A DNA stretch of 64,000 bases from Pandoraea iniqua (GTDB lineage Bacteria; Pseudomonadota; Gammaproteobacteria; Burkholderiales; Burkholderiaceae), in contig NZ_CABPSF010000006.1 in the NCBI RefSeq assembly GCF_902459685.1, positions 307,945 to 371,944 on the forward strand. The letters run 5' to 3'. Both the position numbers and the translations under genes were made by a program. This document shows positions 1-9,296 of the stretch, piece after piece. Each line of letters opens with the position of its first letter. Positions within the stretch are counted from its first letter, which is position 1. Under the pieces are notes generated by a model, which worked only from the letters and a program-made list of their open reading frames with translations, searched no databases and was not told the DNA's origin.

Positions 1-132
1 CATCGCGGCACGCACGAGGCGGGCGACCAGATTGATGACGATGCCACCGATGATCCAGATGACAACCGCCATCAGAATCTTCAGTCCGAACGGCACCAGA
101 TAATCGTTGACCAGCTTGTTGAGGTCGAACAT
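1..132 (-). CDS. MscS-family mechanosensitive channel, N-terminal end only
   Basis: Forty-four codons read leftward from an ATG at 132 and run off the window edge. The peptide starts MFDLNKLVNDYLVPFGLK and goes into a hydrophobic helix (ILMAVVIWIIGGIVINLVA), the usual first membrane segment of short MscS-type channels of Burkholderiales. MscS channels open under membrane tension and release solutes on osmotic downshock. The pore helix and beta domain lie outside the window, so the family call rests on the first helix alone. Confidence 0.65.
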   Translation of the reverse strand, partial: MFDLNKLVNDYLVPFGLKILMAVVIWIIGGIVINLVARLVRAAM

Positions 133-453
133 ACGCGTCTCCGTCGAGCGAGGGATCTGTCGGGAAAACTGCTGGGTTCCGCCGAGGCTGGCCGGAGAGG
201 CGACCGGGGACGTATGCCACGCATTCCATCGTGGAACTACGCAGGTTGCGCCGCTGCCAGCGTGCCAAGTTGCGTTTCGCTTGTCAATCTCGCCGATGGG
301 ATAAGGGATAGCGAAATGACGCCGATGTGGCTGACCCGTCACGTTCCAACGATGTCTCGCTTGAAATGACAACGGCCCGGACGACTTGTGATCGTCCGGG
401 CCGTGGGGCATCAAGGTTTTGGCACCTTATTGCAGCACCTCAATACAACACAA
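133..453. other. intergenic region between mscS-like gene and purD
   Basis: The mscS-like gene and purD are both read leftward, so this stretch holds the end of the purD transcript and the promoter side of the channel gene. A strong hairpin at 372-404 is the only clear element. Short open frames on the plus strand have no ribosome binding site and no recognisable product. Confidence 0.6.
372..404 (-). terminator. hairpin terminator downstream of purD
   Basis: A perfect 13-bp inverted repeat (ACGGCCCGGACGA and its complement) encloses a 7-nt loop, about 50 bp past the purD stop codon. In the purD direction the flank is only moderately T-rich (TGTCATTTC), so termination strength is uncertain, but stem and position fit a terminator for yebC-purD. 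Confidence 0.75.
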
Positions 454-1740
454 TCAGGCAGTGCCTTCCGGCTTGCGCGCGAGGGCGCGGTTGCCGATGT
501 CGTGGCGATATTGCATGCCGTCGAAGCTGATCTGGTTGACCATCTGGTACGCCACGCTTTGCGCGCCGCGCACCGTGTCCGACAAGCCGACCACGCACAG
601 CACGCGTCCGCCGGTGACCGACAGCACGTCGTTCTCCAACTGCGTACCGGCATGGAACGTCACGCAATCGCTGGTCTCGGCGGGAATCTCCGAGATGCGA
701 TCGGCCTTGCGGGGGTTATCCGGGTAGCCGTAAGCGGCGAGCACCACGCCCAGCGCATAGCGGCGGTCCCAGTCGAGTTCGACCTTATCGAGCGTGCCGG
801 CAATTGCGTGCTCGACCACCACCGAGAAGTCGCCCTTCAGGCGCGCCATGATCGGCTGCGTCTCGGGGTCGCCCATGCGGCAGTTGAATTCGAGCGTCTT
901 GATATTGCCTTGCGGGTCGATCATCAGGCCGGCGTACAGAAAACCCGTGTAGCGAATGCCATCGGTTTCCATACCGCGCACGGTCGGCAGAATGATCTCG
1001 CGCATCACGCGGGCGTGAATTTGCGGCGTGACGATCGGCGCGGGCGAGTAGGCGCCCATGCCGCCCGTGTTCGGGCCCTGATCGTTGTCGAGCAGGCGCT
1101 TGTGATCCTGCGACGTGGCGAGCGGCAGCACGTTCTTGCCGTCGACCATGACGATGAAGCTGGCTTCTTCGCCTTGCAGGAATTCCTCGATGACCACGCG
1201 CGCACCGGCGTCGCCGAGCTTGTTGTCCGCGAGCATCGCGTCCACGGCGTTGTGCGCTTCTTCCAGCGACATCGCCACGACCACGCCCTTGCCGGCAGCC
1301 AGACCATCGGCCTTGATCACGATCGGCGCACCCTTGGCGTCGATGTAAGCATGGGCCTTGGCCGCGTCGGAGAACGTTTCGTAATCGGCGGTCGGAATGC
1401 CATGGCGCTTCATGAACGCCTTGGCGAAGTCCTTCGACGATTCGAGCTGCGCCGCTTCACGCGTCGGGCCGAACACCTTCAGGCCACGGGCACGGAAGAT
1501 GTTGACGATACCGGCGGCGAGCGGTGCTTCGGGGCCGACCACGGTGAGGGCGATGCCTTCACGAATGGCGAATTCGGCGAGCACGTTCGGATCGCTGATC
1601 GGGACATTGCGCAGGCGCTCGTCGAGCGCCGTGCCGCCGTTGCCCGGGGCGACGTAGACCAGTTGGATGCGCGACGATTGCGCGAGTTTCCACGCCAGGG
1701 CGTGTTCACGGCCACCCGAGCCGACAACCAGAATCTTCAT
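454..1740 (-). CDS. purD: phosphoribosylamine--glycine ligase (GARS)
   Basis: This 428-aa protein is the ATP-grasp enzyme that joins glycine to phosphoribosylamine in the second step of purine synthesis, in the cytoplasm. It starts MKILVVGSGGREHALAWKL, the PurD N-domain glycine-rich loop. It carries the ATP-grasp signatures IKADGLAAGKGV (about residues 140-151), GPNTGGMGAYSPAP (about 225-238) and EFNCRMGDPETQ (about 285-296). Length matches the family. It lies 6 bp downstream of yebC on the same strand, so the two are probably co-transcribed. Confidence 0.97.
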   Translation of the reverse strand: MKILVVGSGGREHALAWKLAQSSRIQLVYVAPGNGGTALDERLRNVPISDPNVLAEFAIREGIALTVVGPEAPLAAGIVNIFRARGLKVFGPTREAAQLESSKDFAKAFMKRHGIPTADYETFSDAAKAHAYIDAKGAPIVIKADGLAAGKGVVVAMSLEEAHNAVDAMLADNKLGDAGARVVIEEFLQGEEASFIVMVDGKNVLPLATSQDHKRLLDNDQGPNTGGMGAYSPAPIVTPQIHARVMREIILPTVRGMETDGIRYTGFLYAGLMIDPQGNIKTLEFNCRMGDPETQPIMARLKGDFSVVVEHAIAGTLDKVELDWDRRYALGVVLAAYGYPDNPRKADRISEIPAETSDCVTFHAGTQLENDVLSVTGGRVLCVVGLSDTVRGAQSVAYQMVNQISFDGMQYRHDIGNRALARKPEGTA

Positions 1741-1746
1741 GCTTGT

Positions 1747-2472
1747 TTATTCCTCGATGACGGCGTTGGTAAAGACTTCCTGCACGTCGTCGAGGTTTTC
1801 GAGCGCGTCGAGCAGCTTTTGCATCTTCACGGCGTCTTCGCCGGTGAAGACCACTTCGGTTTGCGGCTTCATGGTGACTTCCGCGACTTCGGCCTTCAGG
1901 CCGGCGGCCTCCAGCTTGGTCTTGACCGTCTGGAAGTCGTTGGCCGGGCAAATCACTTCGAAGCTGCCGTCGTCGTTGCTGATGACGTCATCGGCACCCG
2001 CATCGAGGGCAACTTCCATCAGCTTGTCTTCCGGCGTTTCCGGCGAGTACAGGAACTGACCGCAGTGCGTGAACAGGAACGCCACCGAGCCGTCGGTGCC
2101 CATGTTGCCGCCGAACTTCGAGAAGGCGTGACGCACTTCCGCGACCGTACGCACACGGTTGTCCGTCATGGTGTCGACGATCACGGCCGCGCCGTTGATG
2201 CCGTAGCCTTCGTAGCGAATTTCTTCGTAGTTGGCGCCGTCCAGACCGCCCACGCCGCGATCGATCGCGCGCTTGACGTTGTCCTTGGGCATGTTGGCGT
2301 CGGCAGCCTTTTCCACGGCCAGACGCAGGCGCGGGTTGCTGTCGGCGTCACCGCCGCCCAGACGCGCTGCCACGGTGATTTCCTTGATCAGGCGTGTCCA
2401 GACTTTACCGCGCTTGGCATCTGCCGCAGCCTTCTTGTGTTTGATGTTGGCCCATTTGCTATGACCCGCCAT
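1747..2472 (-). CDS. yebC: YebC/TACO1-family translation and regulatory protein
   Basis: The 241-aa product begins [20 protein letters not shown], the invariant start of the YebC family, which fixes the start at 2472 although the frame stays open 22 codons upstream. It also has [14 protein letters not shown] and [14 protein letters not shown], both family hallmarks. YebC proteins were described as DNA-binding regulators; members of the family are now linked to relieving ribosome stalling. It is just upstream of purD. Confidence 0.95.
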   Translation of the reverse strand: MAGHSKWANIKHKKAAADAKRGKVWTRLIKEITVAARLGGGDADSNPRLRLAVEKAADANMPKDNVKRAIDRGVGGLDGANYEEIRYEGYGINGAAVIVDTMTDNRVRTVAEVRHAFSKFGGNMGTDGSVAFLFTHCGQFLYSPETPEDKLMEVALDAGADDVISNDDGSFEVICPANDFQTVKTKLEAAGLKAEVAEVTMKPQTEVVFTGEDAVKMQKLLDALENLDDVQEVFTNAVIEE

Positions 2473-2629
2473 GAAATTCTCCGTCGTGCCGCAGTGCGGC
2501 TGAATATGCTGCCGGCCGGCGCAATGCCGCGCGGCCAACCTTTGAAACGGGAGCGCCCGCCACCGAAGGGCAGCGGGCGCTTGACAGGCATAGCCCTCGG
2601 CCTGCGAGGCCCGGGCGGCAACCTGCCGC

Positions 2630-2635
2630 TATAAT
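2630..2635 (+). promoter_or_regulatory. candidate -10 box of the HerA-like ATPase gene
   Basis: An exact TATAAT sits in the context GCTATAATCGG, 92 bp upstream of the likely ATG at 2727. No good -35 box is seen at standard spacing, so this is suggestive only. Divergent yebC starts 158 bp to the left. Confidence 0.4.
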
Positions 2636-2726
2636 CGGAGGCAATTTTATCATGCCGCCGCACCGTGCCACGGGTGTTTGCTGCGCCGTGTCACGACCCG
2701 CGCCGTGTCTACTGCCGAGGTCGCTC

Positions 2727-4394
2727 ATGCCAAAGAAGCCCGCGCCGTCGCAAGCGTCGCCGTCCCCCGCATCTGCTTCAAGCGCTACTTCCCGCTCTGC
2801 ATCTCCCATTGAATCCGCCTCATCCTCCGGCGCTGCCGGGGCGCATGAAACCGGGGCACCACTCGTCATCGCCCGTAACGACCAGCACGTGCTCGGCCTG
2901 CTGCCCGCCATGGGCAACCGCCACGGCCTGATCACCGGCGCGACCGGCACGGGCAAGACCGTCACGCTGCAAGTCATGGCGCAGGCCTTCTCCGATATCG
3001 GTGTGCCCGTGTTTCTCGCCGACGTGAAGGGCGATCTCACCGGCATCACGCAACCGGGCGTAGAGACTCCCAAGCTCAAGGAACGCATCGCGAATCTGGG
3101 CTTCGATACTCCAGACTGGCACGGCAGTCCCGCCATGCTCTGGGATGTGTTCGGTGAGCAGGGCCATCCGGTGCGTGCCACCGTCTCCGATCTCGGCCCG
3201 TTGCTGCTCGCGCGCCTGTTAGGCCTGAACGAGACGCAGACGGGTGTGCTCAACCTCGTATTCAAGATTGCCGACGACAACGGTCTGTTGCTGCTCGACA
3301 GCAAAGACCTGCGCGCGATGCTCCAGCACGTGGGCGAGAACGCGTCGAGCTTCACGACGCAGTACGGCAATATCTCGGCCGCATCGGTCGGGGCGATTCA
3401 GCGCGGGTTGCTCGCGCTGGAACAGCAGGGCGCCGACAAGTTCTTCGGCGAACCGATGCTCAACATCGACGATTTCATGCAGACCGATGCGCAGGGGCGC
3501 GGCATCGTCAACATTCTCGCCGCCGACAAGCTGCTCACGGCGCCGCGCATCTACGGCACCTTCTTGCTGTGGCTGCTGGCCGAATTGTTCGAGCGCCTGC
3601 CCGAGGTGGGCGATCCCGACAAGCCCAAGCTGGTGTTCTTCTTCGACGAGGCGCATCTGCTGTTCAACGAGGCACCGAAGGCGTTGCTGGAGCGTATCGA
3701 GCAGATGGTCCGCCTGATTCGCTCGAAGGGTGTCGGTGTGTACTTCGTCACACAGAATCCGGTCGACGTGCCCGACACCGTGCTCGGTCAGTTGGGCAAT
3801 CGCGTGCAGCATGCGTTGCGCGCCTATTCGCCGCGCGACCAGAAGGCCGTGAAGGTGGCCGCGCAGACGATGCGGGCGAACCCGTCGCTCGATATCGAGA
3901 AGGTCATTGGCGAGCTGGGTGTGGGCGAGGCCTTGGTGTCGCTGCTCGACGAAAAGGGACGCCCGACCGTGACGGAACGTGCTTATATCGCGCCGCCCGC
4001 GTCGCGCATCGGGCCGATCACGCCGCAAGAGCGGCAGGCGGTGATGGCGAACTCGCTGGTGGCGGGGGTGTACGAGACGGCGGTCGATCGCGAGTCGGCT
4101 TACGAAAAGCTCGTGGGCCGCACGGACGACCGCCAACCGGACGCACCGGGCGGCGCCGCCTCGACGGGCGGCGAGTCGTCCGGCGGCGGTTTGCTCGATG
4201 CCGTGAAGGATTCGCTTGGCGGTCTGCTCGGCGGGGGCAGTGGCAGCACTGGCGGCGCTCGCGGTTCAAGCCGCAAGGACACGCCGATCGACGCCATGGT
4301 CAAGAGCACCGCCCGCACCATCGGCAGTCAGTTGGGACGCGAAATCGTCCGCGGCGTACTGGGCAGCATCTTTGGCGGCAATCGTCGTAGGTAG
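2727..4394 (+). CDS. HerA/YjgR-like DUF853 ATPase
   Basis: A 555-aa P-loop ATPase of the DUF853 family (E. coli YjgR), related to HerA and FtsK-type translocases; the cellular role of the family is poorly known. A Walker A motif ([14 protein letters not shown]) lies near residue 75 and a Walker B strand ([13 protein letters not shown]) near 305-317, followed by the sensor-like VYFVTQNP. The C-terminal 90 residues are Gly/Ser-rich and then basic. The frame is open from 2652, but the ATG at 2727 has a GAGG ribosome site and gives MPKKPAPSQ, so it is preferred. The first 45 residues are low-complexity. Confidence 0.88.
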   Translation: MPKKPAPSQASPSPASASSATSRSASPIESASSSGAAGAHETGAPLVIARNDQHVLGLLPAMGNRHGLITGATGTGKTVTLQVMAQAFSDIGVPVFLADVKGDLTGITQPGVETPKLKERIANLGFDTPDWHGSPAMLWDVFGEQGHPVRATVSDLGPLLLARLLGLNETQTGVLNLVFKIADDNGLLLLDSKDLRAMLQHVGENASSFTTQYGNISAASVGAIQRGLLALEQQGADKFFGEPMLNIDDFMQTDAQGRGIVNILAADKLLTAPRIYGTFLLWLLAELFERLPEVGDPDKPKLVFFFDEAHLLFNEAPKALLERIEQMVRLIRSKGVGVYFVTQNPVDVPDTVLGQLGNRVQHALRAYSPRDQKAVKVAAQTMRANPSLDIEKVIGELGVGEALVSLLDEKGRPTVTERAYIAPPASRIGPITPQERQAVMANSLVAGVYETAVDRESAYEKLVGRTDDRQPDAPGGAASTGGESSGGGLLDAVKDSLGGLLGGGSGSTGGARGSSRKDTPIDAMVKSTARTIGSQLGREIVRGVLGSIFGGNRRR

Positions 4395-4523
4395 TCGTCG
4401 CTGGTAGTCGTTACCGGCTGTCACCGGTCGCCATCGGTATGCATCGTTGATAGCAATCAGGCCACTCGCGAGTGGCCCGCATCACCCTGACAACAATAAC
4501 AACGAAGGAGTCTGCGCTTCCCG

Positions 4524-5441
4524 ATGTCACTGAAAACCTCGCTTGACCCGGTGCGTACCGGCGTTGCTCACGATCCGCTGTGGCTGCGCGCGGCGCCGCT
4601 GATCTTCCTGTTCCTGTGGTCGGTCGGCTTCACGGTCGCCAAGATCGGCCTCGCGTACGCCGACCCGCTCACGTTCCTCGCCCTGCGCTACGGGCTCGTG
4701 CTGGTGCTGCTCGCGCCGCTTGCCATCGTGATGCGGCCGCCCTTGCCGAAGACTGCGGCGGCGTGGGGACATCTCATCGTCATCGGGCTGTTGATTCAGG
4801 CGTTGTATTTCAGCATGACGTACCTCGCGCTACGCATTGGCGTTTCGGCGGGCAGCGTGGCGCTGATTACGTCGCTGCAACCGATTCTCGTGGCGCTGGC
4901 GGTGCCGCATCTGGTCGGCGAGCGTGTGAGCGGGATGAACTGGATCGGTCTGGGGCTTGGGCTGGCCGGGGCGGCGCTGGTGATCGTGGCGCGCTCGGCA
5001 GTAGAAGCGACGTCGGCACTCGGCCTGCTGTTTACCTTCATCGCATTGGGGGCAATTACCTGCGGCACGCTGTACGAAAAGCGCTTCGGCGTCGGGCAGC
5101 ACCCGATCACGTCCAATCTCGTGCAATACGCCGTGGGCTTCGCCGCGACGTTGCCGCTGGCATGGTGGCTCGAACCGATGCACGTCTCATGGACGTGGCA
5201 ACTCAGCCTCTCGCTCGTCTACCTTGTCATCGGTAACTCGATCGTGGCCATCTCGTTGCTGCTGGCGATGATCCGGCGGGGCGAAGCGTCACGCGTCTCG
5301 GCGCTGTTCTTTCTGGTGCCGCCCGCCGCGGCACTGGCCGCGTGGATCATGGTCGGGGAACACATGCCGCCACTCGCGTGGGGTGGGATGGTGCTCGCCG
5401 CCATCGGCGTGGCGATGGCGACGCGGCGCAAGGCGCGCTGA
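4524..5441 (+). CDS. EamA/DMT-superfamily transporter
   Basis: A 305-aa inner-membrane protein with about ten hydrophobic helices in two homologous halves, as in EamA (RhaT/DMT) transporters. Typical motifs are LRYGLVLVLLAP in half one and FLVPPAAALAAWIMVGE near the C-terminus. Members export amino acids, nucleobases or other metabolites; the substrate cannot be read from the sequence. An AAGGAG lies 15 bp upstream of the ATG. The gene is convergent with upp, with only 15 bp between their stops. Confidence 0.88.
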   Translation: MSLKTSLDPVRTGVAHDPLWLRAAPLIFLFLWSVGFTVAKIGLAYADPLTFLALRYGLVLVLLAPLAIVMRPPLPKTAAAWGHLIVIGLLIQALYFSMTYLALRIGVSAGSVALITSLQPILVALAVPHLVGERVSGMNWIGLGLGLAGAALVIVARSAVEATSALGLLFTFIALGAITCGTLYEKRFGVGQHPITSNLVQYAVGFAATLPLAWWLEPMHVSWTWQLSLSLVYLVIGNSIVAISLLLAMIRRGEASRVSALFFLVPPAAALAAWIMVGEHMPPLAWGGMVLAAIGVAMATRRKAR

Positions 5442-5456
5442 CGGAGGGAGCAGGCC

Positions 5457-6107
5457 TTAGTTCTTCGTGCCGAACAAACGGTCACCGGCATCACCCAGAC
5501 CCGGGATGATGTAAGCGTGGTCGTCCAGACGCTCGTCGAGCGACGCCACGTACAGCTTCACGCCCGGGTGCGCGTCGTGCAGCACCTTCACGCCTTCCGG
5601 GGCGGCAACGAGGGCGAGGAAGGCGATGTTCTCTTCCTCGACGCCGCGCTTGCGCAGCACGTCGACCGCATGCACGGCCGAGTAGCCGGTGGCGACCATC
5701 GGATCGCACAAGATGAAACGGCGGTCAGCCACGTCGGGCAGGCGCACCAGATACTCCACCGGACGATGTTGTTCGTCGCGATACACGCCGATATGACCGA
5801 CGCGTGCCGACGGCACCAGATCGAGCAGGCCGTCGCTCATGCCCACGCCTGCGCGCAGCACCGGCACGATGGCCAGCTTCTTGCCGGCGATGACGGGGGC
5901 GTCCATGGTGACCATCGGCGTCTCGATCGACTCGGTCGTGAGCGGCAGGTCGCGGGTGATTTCATAGCCCATGAGCAAGGTGATCTCGCGCAGCAGGCCA
6001 CGGAACGTGCGCGTCGAGGTTTCCTTGTCGCGCATGTGCGAGAGCTTGTGCTGGATCAGCGGGTGATCGCAGATGAAGAGATTCGGGAAGCGATTATCTT
6101 GTTTCAT
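5457..6107 (-). CDS. upp: uracil phosphoribosyltransferase
   Basis: This 216-aa enzyme converts uracil and PRPP to UMP in pyrimidine salvage. The start at 6107 gives [19 protein letters not shown]; the frame continues 12 codons upstream, but this is the conserved Upp N-terminus. Diagnostic motifs are [10 protein letters not shown], the PRPP loop [11 protein letters not shown] (about residues 130-140) and the uracil-binding end [16 protein letters not shown]. Length is typical of bacterial Upp. Confidence 0.97.
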   Translation of the reverse strand: MKQDNRFPNLFICDHPLIQHKLSHMRDKETSTRTFRGLLREITLLMGYEITRDLPLTTESIETPMVTMDAPVIAGKKLAIVPVLRAGVGMSDGLLDLVPSARVGHIGVYRDEQHRPVEYLVRLPDVADRRFILCDPMVATGYSAVHAVDVLRKRGVEEENIAFLALVAAPEGVKVLHDAHPGVKLYVASLDERLDDHAYIIPGLGDAGDRLFGTKN

Positions 6108-6319
6108 GGCAGCATTCTGAGGCAGGGCCGGTGTGGCCCGCATGGCCGCGATTTTAGCCGATGCCGGCTACGGCGGTCCGGCTTTCGACTCCACGCACCC
6201 GAAATGCCGCCCATCACGCCGCGCGTCAGCGGCCATCTCCCGATTCCCTTAGAATCGCTGCAAGACGGCTCGCAGGGCCGTATTTCCACGAATTCGCGAC
6301 TGACTTGGAAGGCTGAACC

Positions 6320-7099
6320 ATGGATCTGGGAATCAAGGGCCGCACGGCGCTGGTGTGCGGTGCGAGCAAGGGGCTGGGGCGCGCCTGCGCACAGGCGCTG
6401 GCCGAAGCGGGCGCCGATGTGGTGATCGTCGCGCGCACGGCCGCAGCACTCAACGAAGCCGCGGACGCGATCCGCACCTCGACGGGCGTGAAGGTAACTG
6501 CCGTCGCCTGCGACATCACGACGCCGGAAGGCCGTGCACAGGCACTCGCCGCGTGCGCGCAACCCGACATTCTCGTGACCAACGCGGGCGGCCCGCCGCC
6601 GGGCGATTTTCGGGAGTGGCAGCGCGACGACTGGATCCGCGCGCTCGACGCCAACATGCTCACCCCGATCGAGCTGATCAAAGCAACCGTCGACGGCATG
6701 ATCGCGCGCCGCTTTGGCCGCATCGTGAACATCACGTCGTCGGCCGTGAAGGCGCCGATCGACATTCTGGGCCTCTCGAACGGCGCCCGCTCGGGCCTGA
6801 CGGGCTTTGTGGCCGGCTTGTCGCGCACGACCGTCGCCCATAACGTCACGATCAACAATCTGCTGCCGGGCGCGTTCGATACCGACCGTCTGGCCGGCAC
6901 GATGAAAGCGTGGGCGGACAAGAGTGGCCAGTCGGTCGACGAAGCCCGTGCCAAGCGGGCCGCCGCGATTCCCGCGCGCCGCTTCGGCCAGCCGGACGAA
7001 TTCGGCGCGACGTGCGCGTTCCTTTGCAGCGCGCAGGCCGGGTACATCACCGGGCAGAACGTGCTGATCGACGGCGGCGCTTATCCCGGTACTTTCTAG
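6320..7099 (+). CDS. short-chain dehydrogenase/reductase (FabG-like)
   Basis: A 259-aa classical SDR oxidoreductase. The cofactor loop is CGASKGLGRACA (residues 13-24), the NAG motif reads TNAGG (about 92), the catalytic serine is in ITSSAVKA, and the C-terminal part has DEFGATCAFLCSAQAGYITGQ. The usual YxxxK is replaced by LSNGARSGLTG: the tyrosine and lysine positions hold N and S/G. This is seen in a subset of 3-oxoacyl-ACP-reductase-like proteins and casts doubt on standard catalysis. It is 15 bp upstream of mgsA on the same strand. Confidence 0.85.
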   Translation: MDLGIKGRTALVCGASKGLGRACAQALAEAGADVVIVARTAAALNEAADAIRTSTGVKVTAVACDITTPEGRAQALAACAQPDILVTNAGGPPPGDFREWQRDDWIRALDANMLTPIELIKATVDGMIARRFGRIVNITSSAVKAPIDILGLSNGARSGLTGFVAGLSRTTVAHNVTINNLLPGAFDTDRLAGTMKAWADKSGQSVDEARAKRAAAIPARRFGQPDEFGATCAFLCSAQAGYITGQNVLIDGGAYPGTF

Positions 7100-7114
7100 G
7101 CAGAGACTTCCCAC

Positions 7115-7546
7115 ATGACCGTAACTACCGTCACGAGCGCACCGAAAGTTCGCATCGCCCTCATCGCGCACGACAAGAAGAAAGATGAAATTCTGGCCGT
7201 CGCGCGCGATTACGTGGACGTGCTGCGCCAGTGCGACCTCGTCGCCACCGGCACCACGGGCGGGCGCATCGCCACGGAGCTGGGACTCGACGTGGAGCGC
7301 AAGCTCTCCGGCCCGCATGGCGGCGATCTGCAAATCGGCGCCCAACTGGCCGAAGGCCGCGTCGACATGGTGCTGTTTCTGCGCGACCCGATGACACCCC
7401 AGCCGCACGAACCGGACATCAATGCGCTCGTGCGCGCCTGCGACGTACACAACGTGCCGTGCGCGACCAATAGTTCGACGGCGCGCCTGTTGCTGGAGCA
7501 GTTGATCATTCGTCTGGCTGCCCAGCCCAAAGCGCTGGCGACCTGA
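7115..7546 (+). CDS. mgsA: methylglyoxal synthase
   Basis: This 143-aa enzyme converts dihydroxyacetone phosphate to methylglyoxal and phosphate, a bypass of lower glycolysis under phosphate limitation. It has the family pattern: [12 protein letters not shown] near the N-terminus, TGTTGGRI for phosphate binding, [12 protein letters not shown] with the catalytic aspartate, and [15 protein letters not shown] with the catalytic histidine. It closely follows the SDR gene and is probably co-transcribed with it. Confidence 0.95.
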   Translation: MTVTTVTSAPKVRIALIAHDKKKDEILAVARDYVDVLRQCDLVATGTTGGRIATELGLDVERKLSGPHGGDLQIGAQLAEGRVDMVLFLRDPMTPQPHEPDINALVRACDVHNVPCATNSSTARLLLEQLIIRLAAQPKALAT

Positions 7547-7611
7547 TCGTCGCGCGCACGGCAGGCAACCGATATCCCCAGAACAAACCCCCGAAGTATC
7601 AAGGAGCGAGG

Positions 7612-8586
7612 ATGACAAAAGCGATCCGCATCGAAACGAATGGCGGTCCGGAAGTGATGCAGTACGTGGACGTGCAAGTCGGCGAGCCGGGCCCGGGTGA
7701 GGCGCGTGTGCGTCACAACGCGGTCGGGTTGAACTACATCGACGTGTATTTCCGCACCGGCCTGTACCCGCAGCCGCTGCCCGCCGGACTCGGCATGGAA
7801 GCCTCTGGCGTGGTCGACGCCGTGGGCGAGGGCGTCACCCATGTGAAGCCGGGCGACCGCGTGGCATACGCCAGCCGCCCGTGCGGTGCCTATTCTCAGG
7901 CACGCGTCATGCCGGCCGCGCCGCTCGTGCGCCTGCCCGACGCGATCACCGACGATCAGGCCGCCGCCATGATGCTGCAAGGCATGACCGCGCAATACCT
8001 GCTGCGTCGCACGTATCCGGTGAAGGCCGGCGACACGATCCTGATTCACGCGGCCGCCGGCGGCGTGGGGCTGATTGTGTGCCAGTGGGCCAAGGCGCTC
8101 GGCGCGACGGTGATCGGCACGGTCGGGTCCGACGAGAAGGCCGCGCTGGTGCGCCAGCACGGCTGCGATCACCCGATCGTCTATACGCGTGAGAACTTTG
8201 TCGAGCGCGTGAAGGACATCACGGGCGGCGAAGGCGTGCCGGTGGTGTACGACTCGATCGGCAAAGACACCTTCATCGGCTCGCTCGACTGCCTGCGCCC
8301 GCTCGGCACGATGGTGAACTTCGGTAATGCCTCGGGCCCGGTGACACAGATCAACACGGCCGATCTGGTCTCGCGCGGCTCGCTGTTCTTCACGCGTCCG
8401 ACCTTGTTCAACTACACGGCCAAGCGTGCGGATCTCGAAGCGACGGCCAACGAGTTGTTCGAGGTGGTCGCCAAGGGCACCGTGAAGATCGAAGTCAACC
8501 AGCGTTATGCGCTGGCCGACGTCGCTCAGGCGCATCGTGATCTCGAAGCGCGCAAGACGACAGGCTCGACGCTGCTGATGCCGTAA
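7612..8586 (+). CDS. qor: NADPH:quinone oxidoreductase (zeta-crystallin type)
   Basis: A 324-aa zinc-independent medium-chain dehydrogenase of the QOR family, which reduces quinones with NADPH. Evidence is the N-terminal GroES-like fold with HNAVGLNYIDVYFRTGLYP, GMEASGVVDAVGEGV, the Rossmann loop AAAGGVGLIVCQWAK (about residues 147-161), and the absence of zinc-binding cysteines. AAGGAGCGAGG precedes the ATG. A strong terminator follows at 8615. Confidence 0.92.
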   Translation: MTKAIRIETNGGPEVMQYVDVQVGEPGPGEARVRHNAVGLNYIDVYFRTGLYPQPLPAGLGMEASGVVDAVGEGVTHVKPGDRVAYASRPCGAYSQARVMPAAPLVRLPDAITDDQAAAMMLQGMTAQYLLRRTYPVKAGDTILIHAAAGGVGLIVCQWAKALGATVIGTVGSDEKAALVRQHGCDHPIVYTRENFVERVKDITGGEGVPVVYDSIGKDTFIGSLDCLRPLGTMVNFGNASGPVTQINTADLVSRGSLFFTRPTLFNYTAKRADLEATANELFEVVAKGTVKIEVNQRYALADVAQAHRDLEARKTTGSTLLMP

Positions 8587-8614
8587 TCGGGGCCTCCGGC
8601 CTCGGGGCATAAAG

Positions 8615-8642
8615 AAAAGGGACGCCGGTGGCGTCCCTTTTT
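8615..8642 (+). terminator. intrinsic terminator after qor
   Basis: A GGGACGCC/GGCGTCCC stem with a 3-nt loop is flanked by AAAA on the left and TTTTT on the right. It ends the qor transcript 28 bp past its stop and, given the A-rich left flank, probably also works for the convergent DUF1232 gene. Confidence 0.9.
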
Positions 8643-8666
8643 CGTTGGTGCTGGCGCCGCCGCCGT

Positions 8667-8948
8667 TCAGGCGCGCTGCGTGAAGATGTGCGCGCGGGCG
8701 TCCTCACGGACGTCGACGGGCAGGCGCCCGACCAGCCAGTGCACCACCATCCCGATAATCACCACGTCGTCGAGCAGGCCAAAAACCGGCACGAAGTCGG
8801 GAATCAGGTCGAACGGGCTGAGCAGATAGACGACCAGTGCCGCCACGGCAGGCAGCAGCCAGCGTGGCCGGCGCGGGTCGCGCACGGCGCGCCAAAGAAT
8901 ACGGAAATCGTGGCGCGCCAATTGCCACAGACGCAGAAAACGTTTCAC
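8667..8948 (-). CDS. YkvA-family DUF1232 small membrane protein
   Basis: A 93-aa protein with the DUF1232 core YLLSPFDLIPDFVPVFGLLDD (about residues 40-60), followed by a second hydrophobic helix (VVIIGMVVHWLV). The basic N-terminus (MKRFLRLWQLARHDFR) suggests an inward-facing end. The family is widespread and its function is unknown. The gene is convergent with qor. Confidence 0.88.
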   Translation of the reverse strand: MKRFLRLWQLARHDFRILWRAVRDPRRPRWLLPAVAALVVYLLSPFDLIPDFVPVFGLLDDVVIIGMVVHWLVGRLPVDVREDARAHIFTQRA

Positions 8949-9014
8949 TTGCAGACTCCCAAAGCAGATGTCACGACGGGGAGGCGGTTTTGCAGAATTA
9001 CGTGCTTAACCGAC

Positions 9015-9041
9015 GCAAACGTCGAAAACGTCGCAAACGTC
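9015..9041. repeat. three tandem 9-bp AAACGTC units
   Basis: GCAAACGTC, GAAAACGTC and GCAAACGTC follow each other directly and end next to GTATAAC. Nine bases is under one helical turn, so this is not an obvious array of operator sites. It lies in the divergent promoter region. Confidence 0.7.
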
Positions 9042-9209
9042 GTATAACATCGTTCAAAGTGTTGAGAATGATACGCGCAAGCGATGTTTCTTGCTGATAG
9101 GCATGGGCACGCACTACGCGTTACAAAAGACTTCGACATCGCTGCGTCGCTACGGTTTCATCTTGCTGAAGTGTTTGCCGGGCAAGTGAGGAAACGGCAG
9201 CTTTCGCGA

Positions 9210-9238
9210 TTGCGGCGTAACAGGGGCGGCGGGATAAT
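9210..9238 (+). promoter_or_regulatory. candidate sigma-70 promoter of the amidotransferase gene
   Basis: TTGCGG and GATAAT are separated by exactly 17 bp, 59 bp upstream of the ATG at 9297. Match and spacing are good. Its place inside the upstream part of the open frame supports the later start codon. Confidence 0.55.
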
Positions 9239-9296
9239 TTGCCAATCGCCGTGGTCTACCCCTTTTTCCCTCCTAGCGGACGCATCCAACGCCACT

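Larger units (their letters stand above)
8949..9296. other. intergenic region with a short tandem repeat and puuD promoter
   Basis: This gap separates the divergent DUF1232 and amidotransferase genes. It holds three 9-bp units (RMAAACGTC type: GCAAACGTC, GAAAACGTC, GCAAACGTC) in tandem at 9015-9041 and a candidate sigma-70 promoter at 9210-9238. The plus-strand frame is open through much of it but shows no coding character. Confidence 0.6.

Noticed and set aside
388..2634. A 748-codon open frame on the plus strand
   Set aside because: It is antisense to purD and yebC; its His/Arg/Val-rich product is the usual shadow of GC-rich genes on the other strand.
6104..7618. A 504-codon leftward open frame
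   Set aside because: Antisense to the SDR and mgsA genes, with an Arg/Ala/Gly-rich product and no motifs.
7210..8610. A 466-codon leftward open frame
   Set aside because: Antisense to mgsA and qor; both of those have full family signatures.
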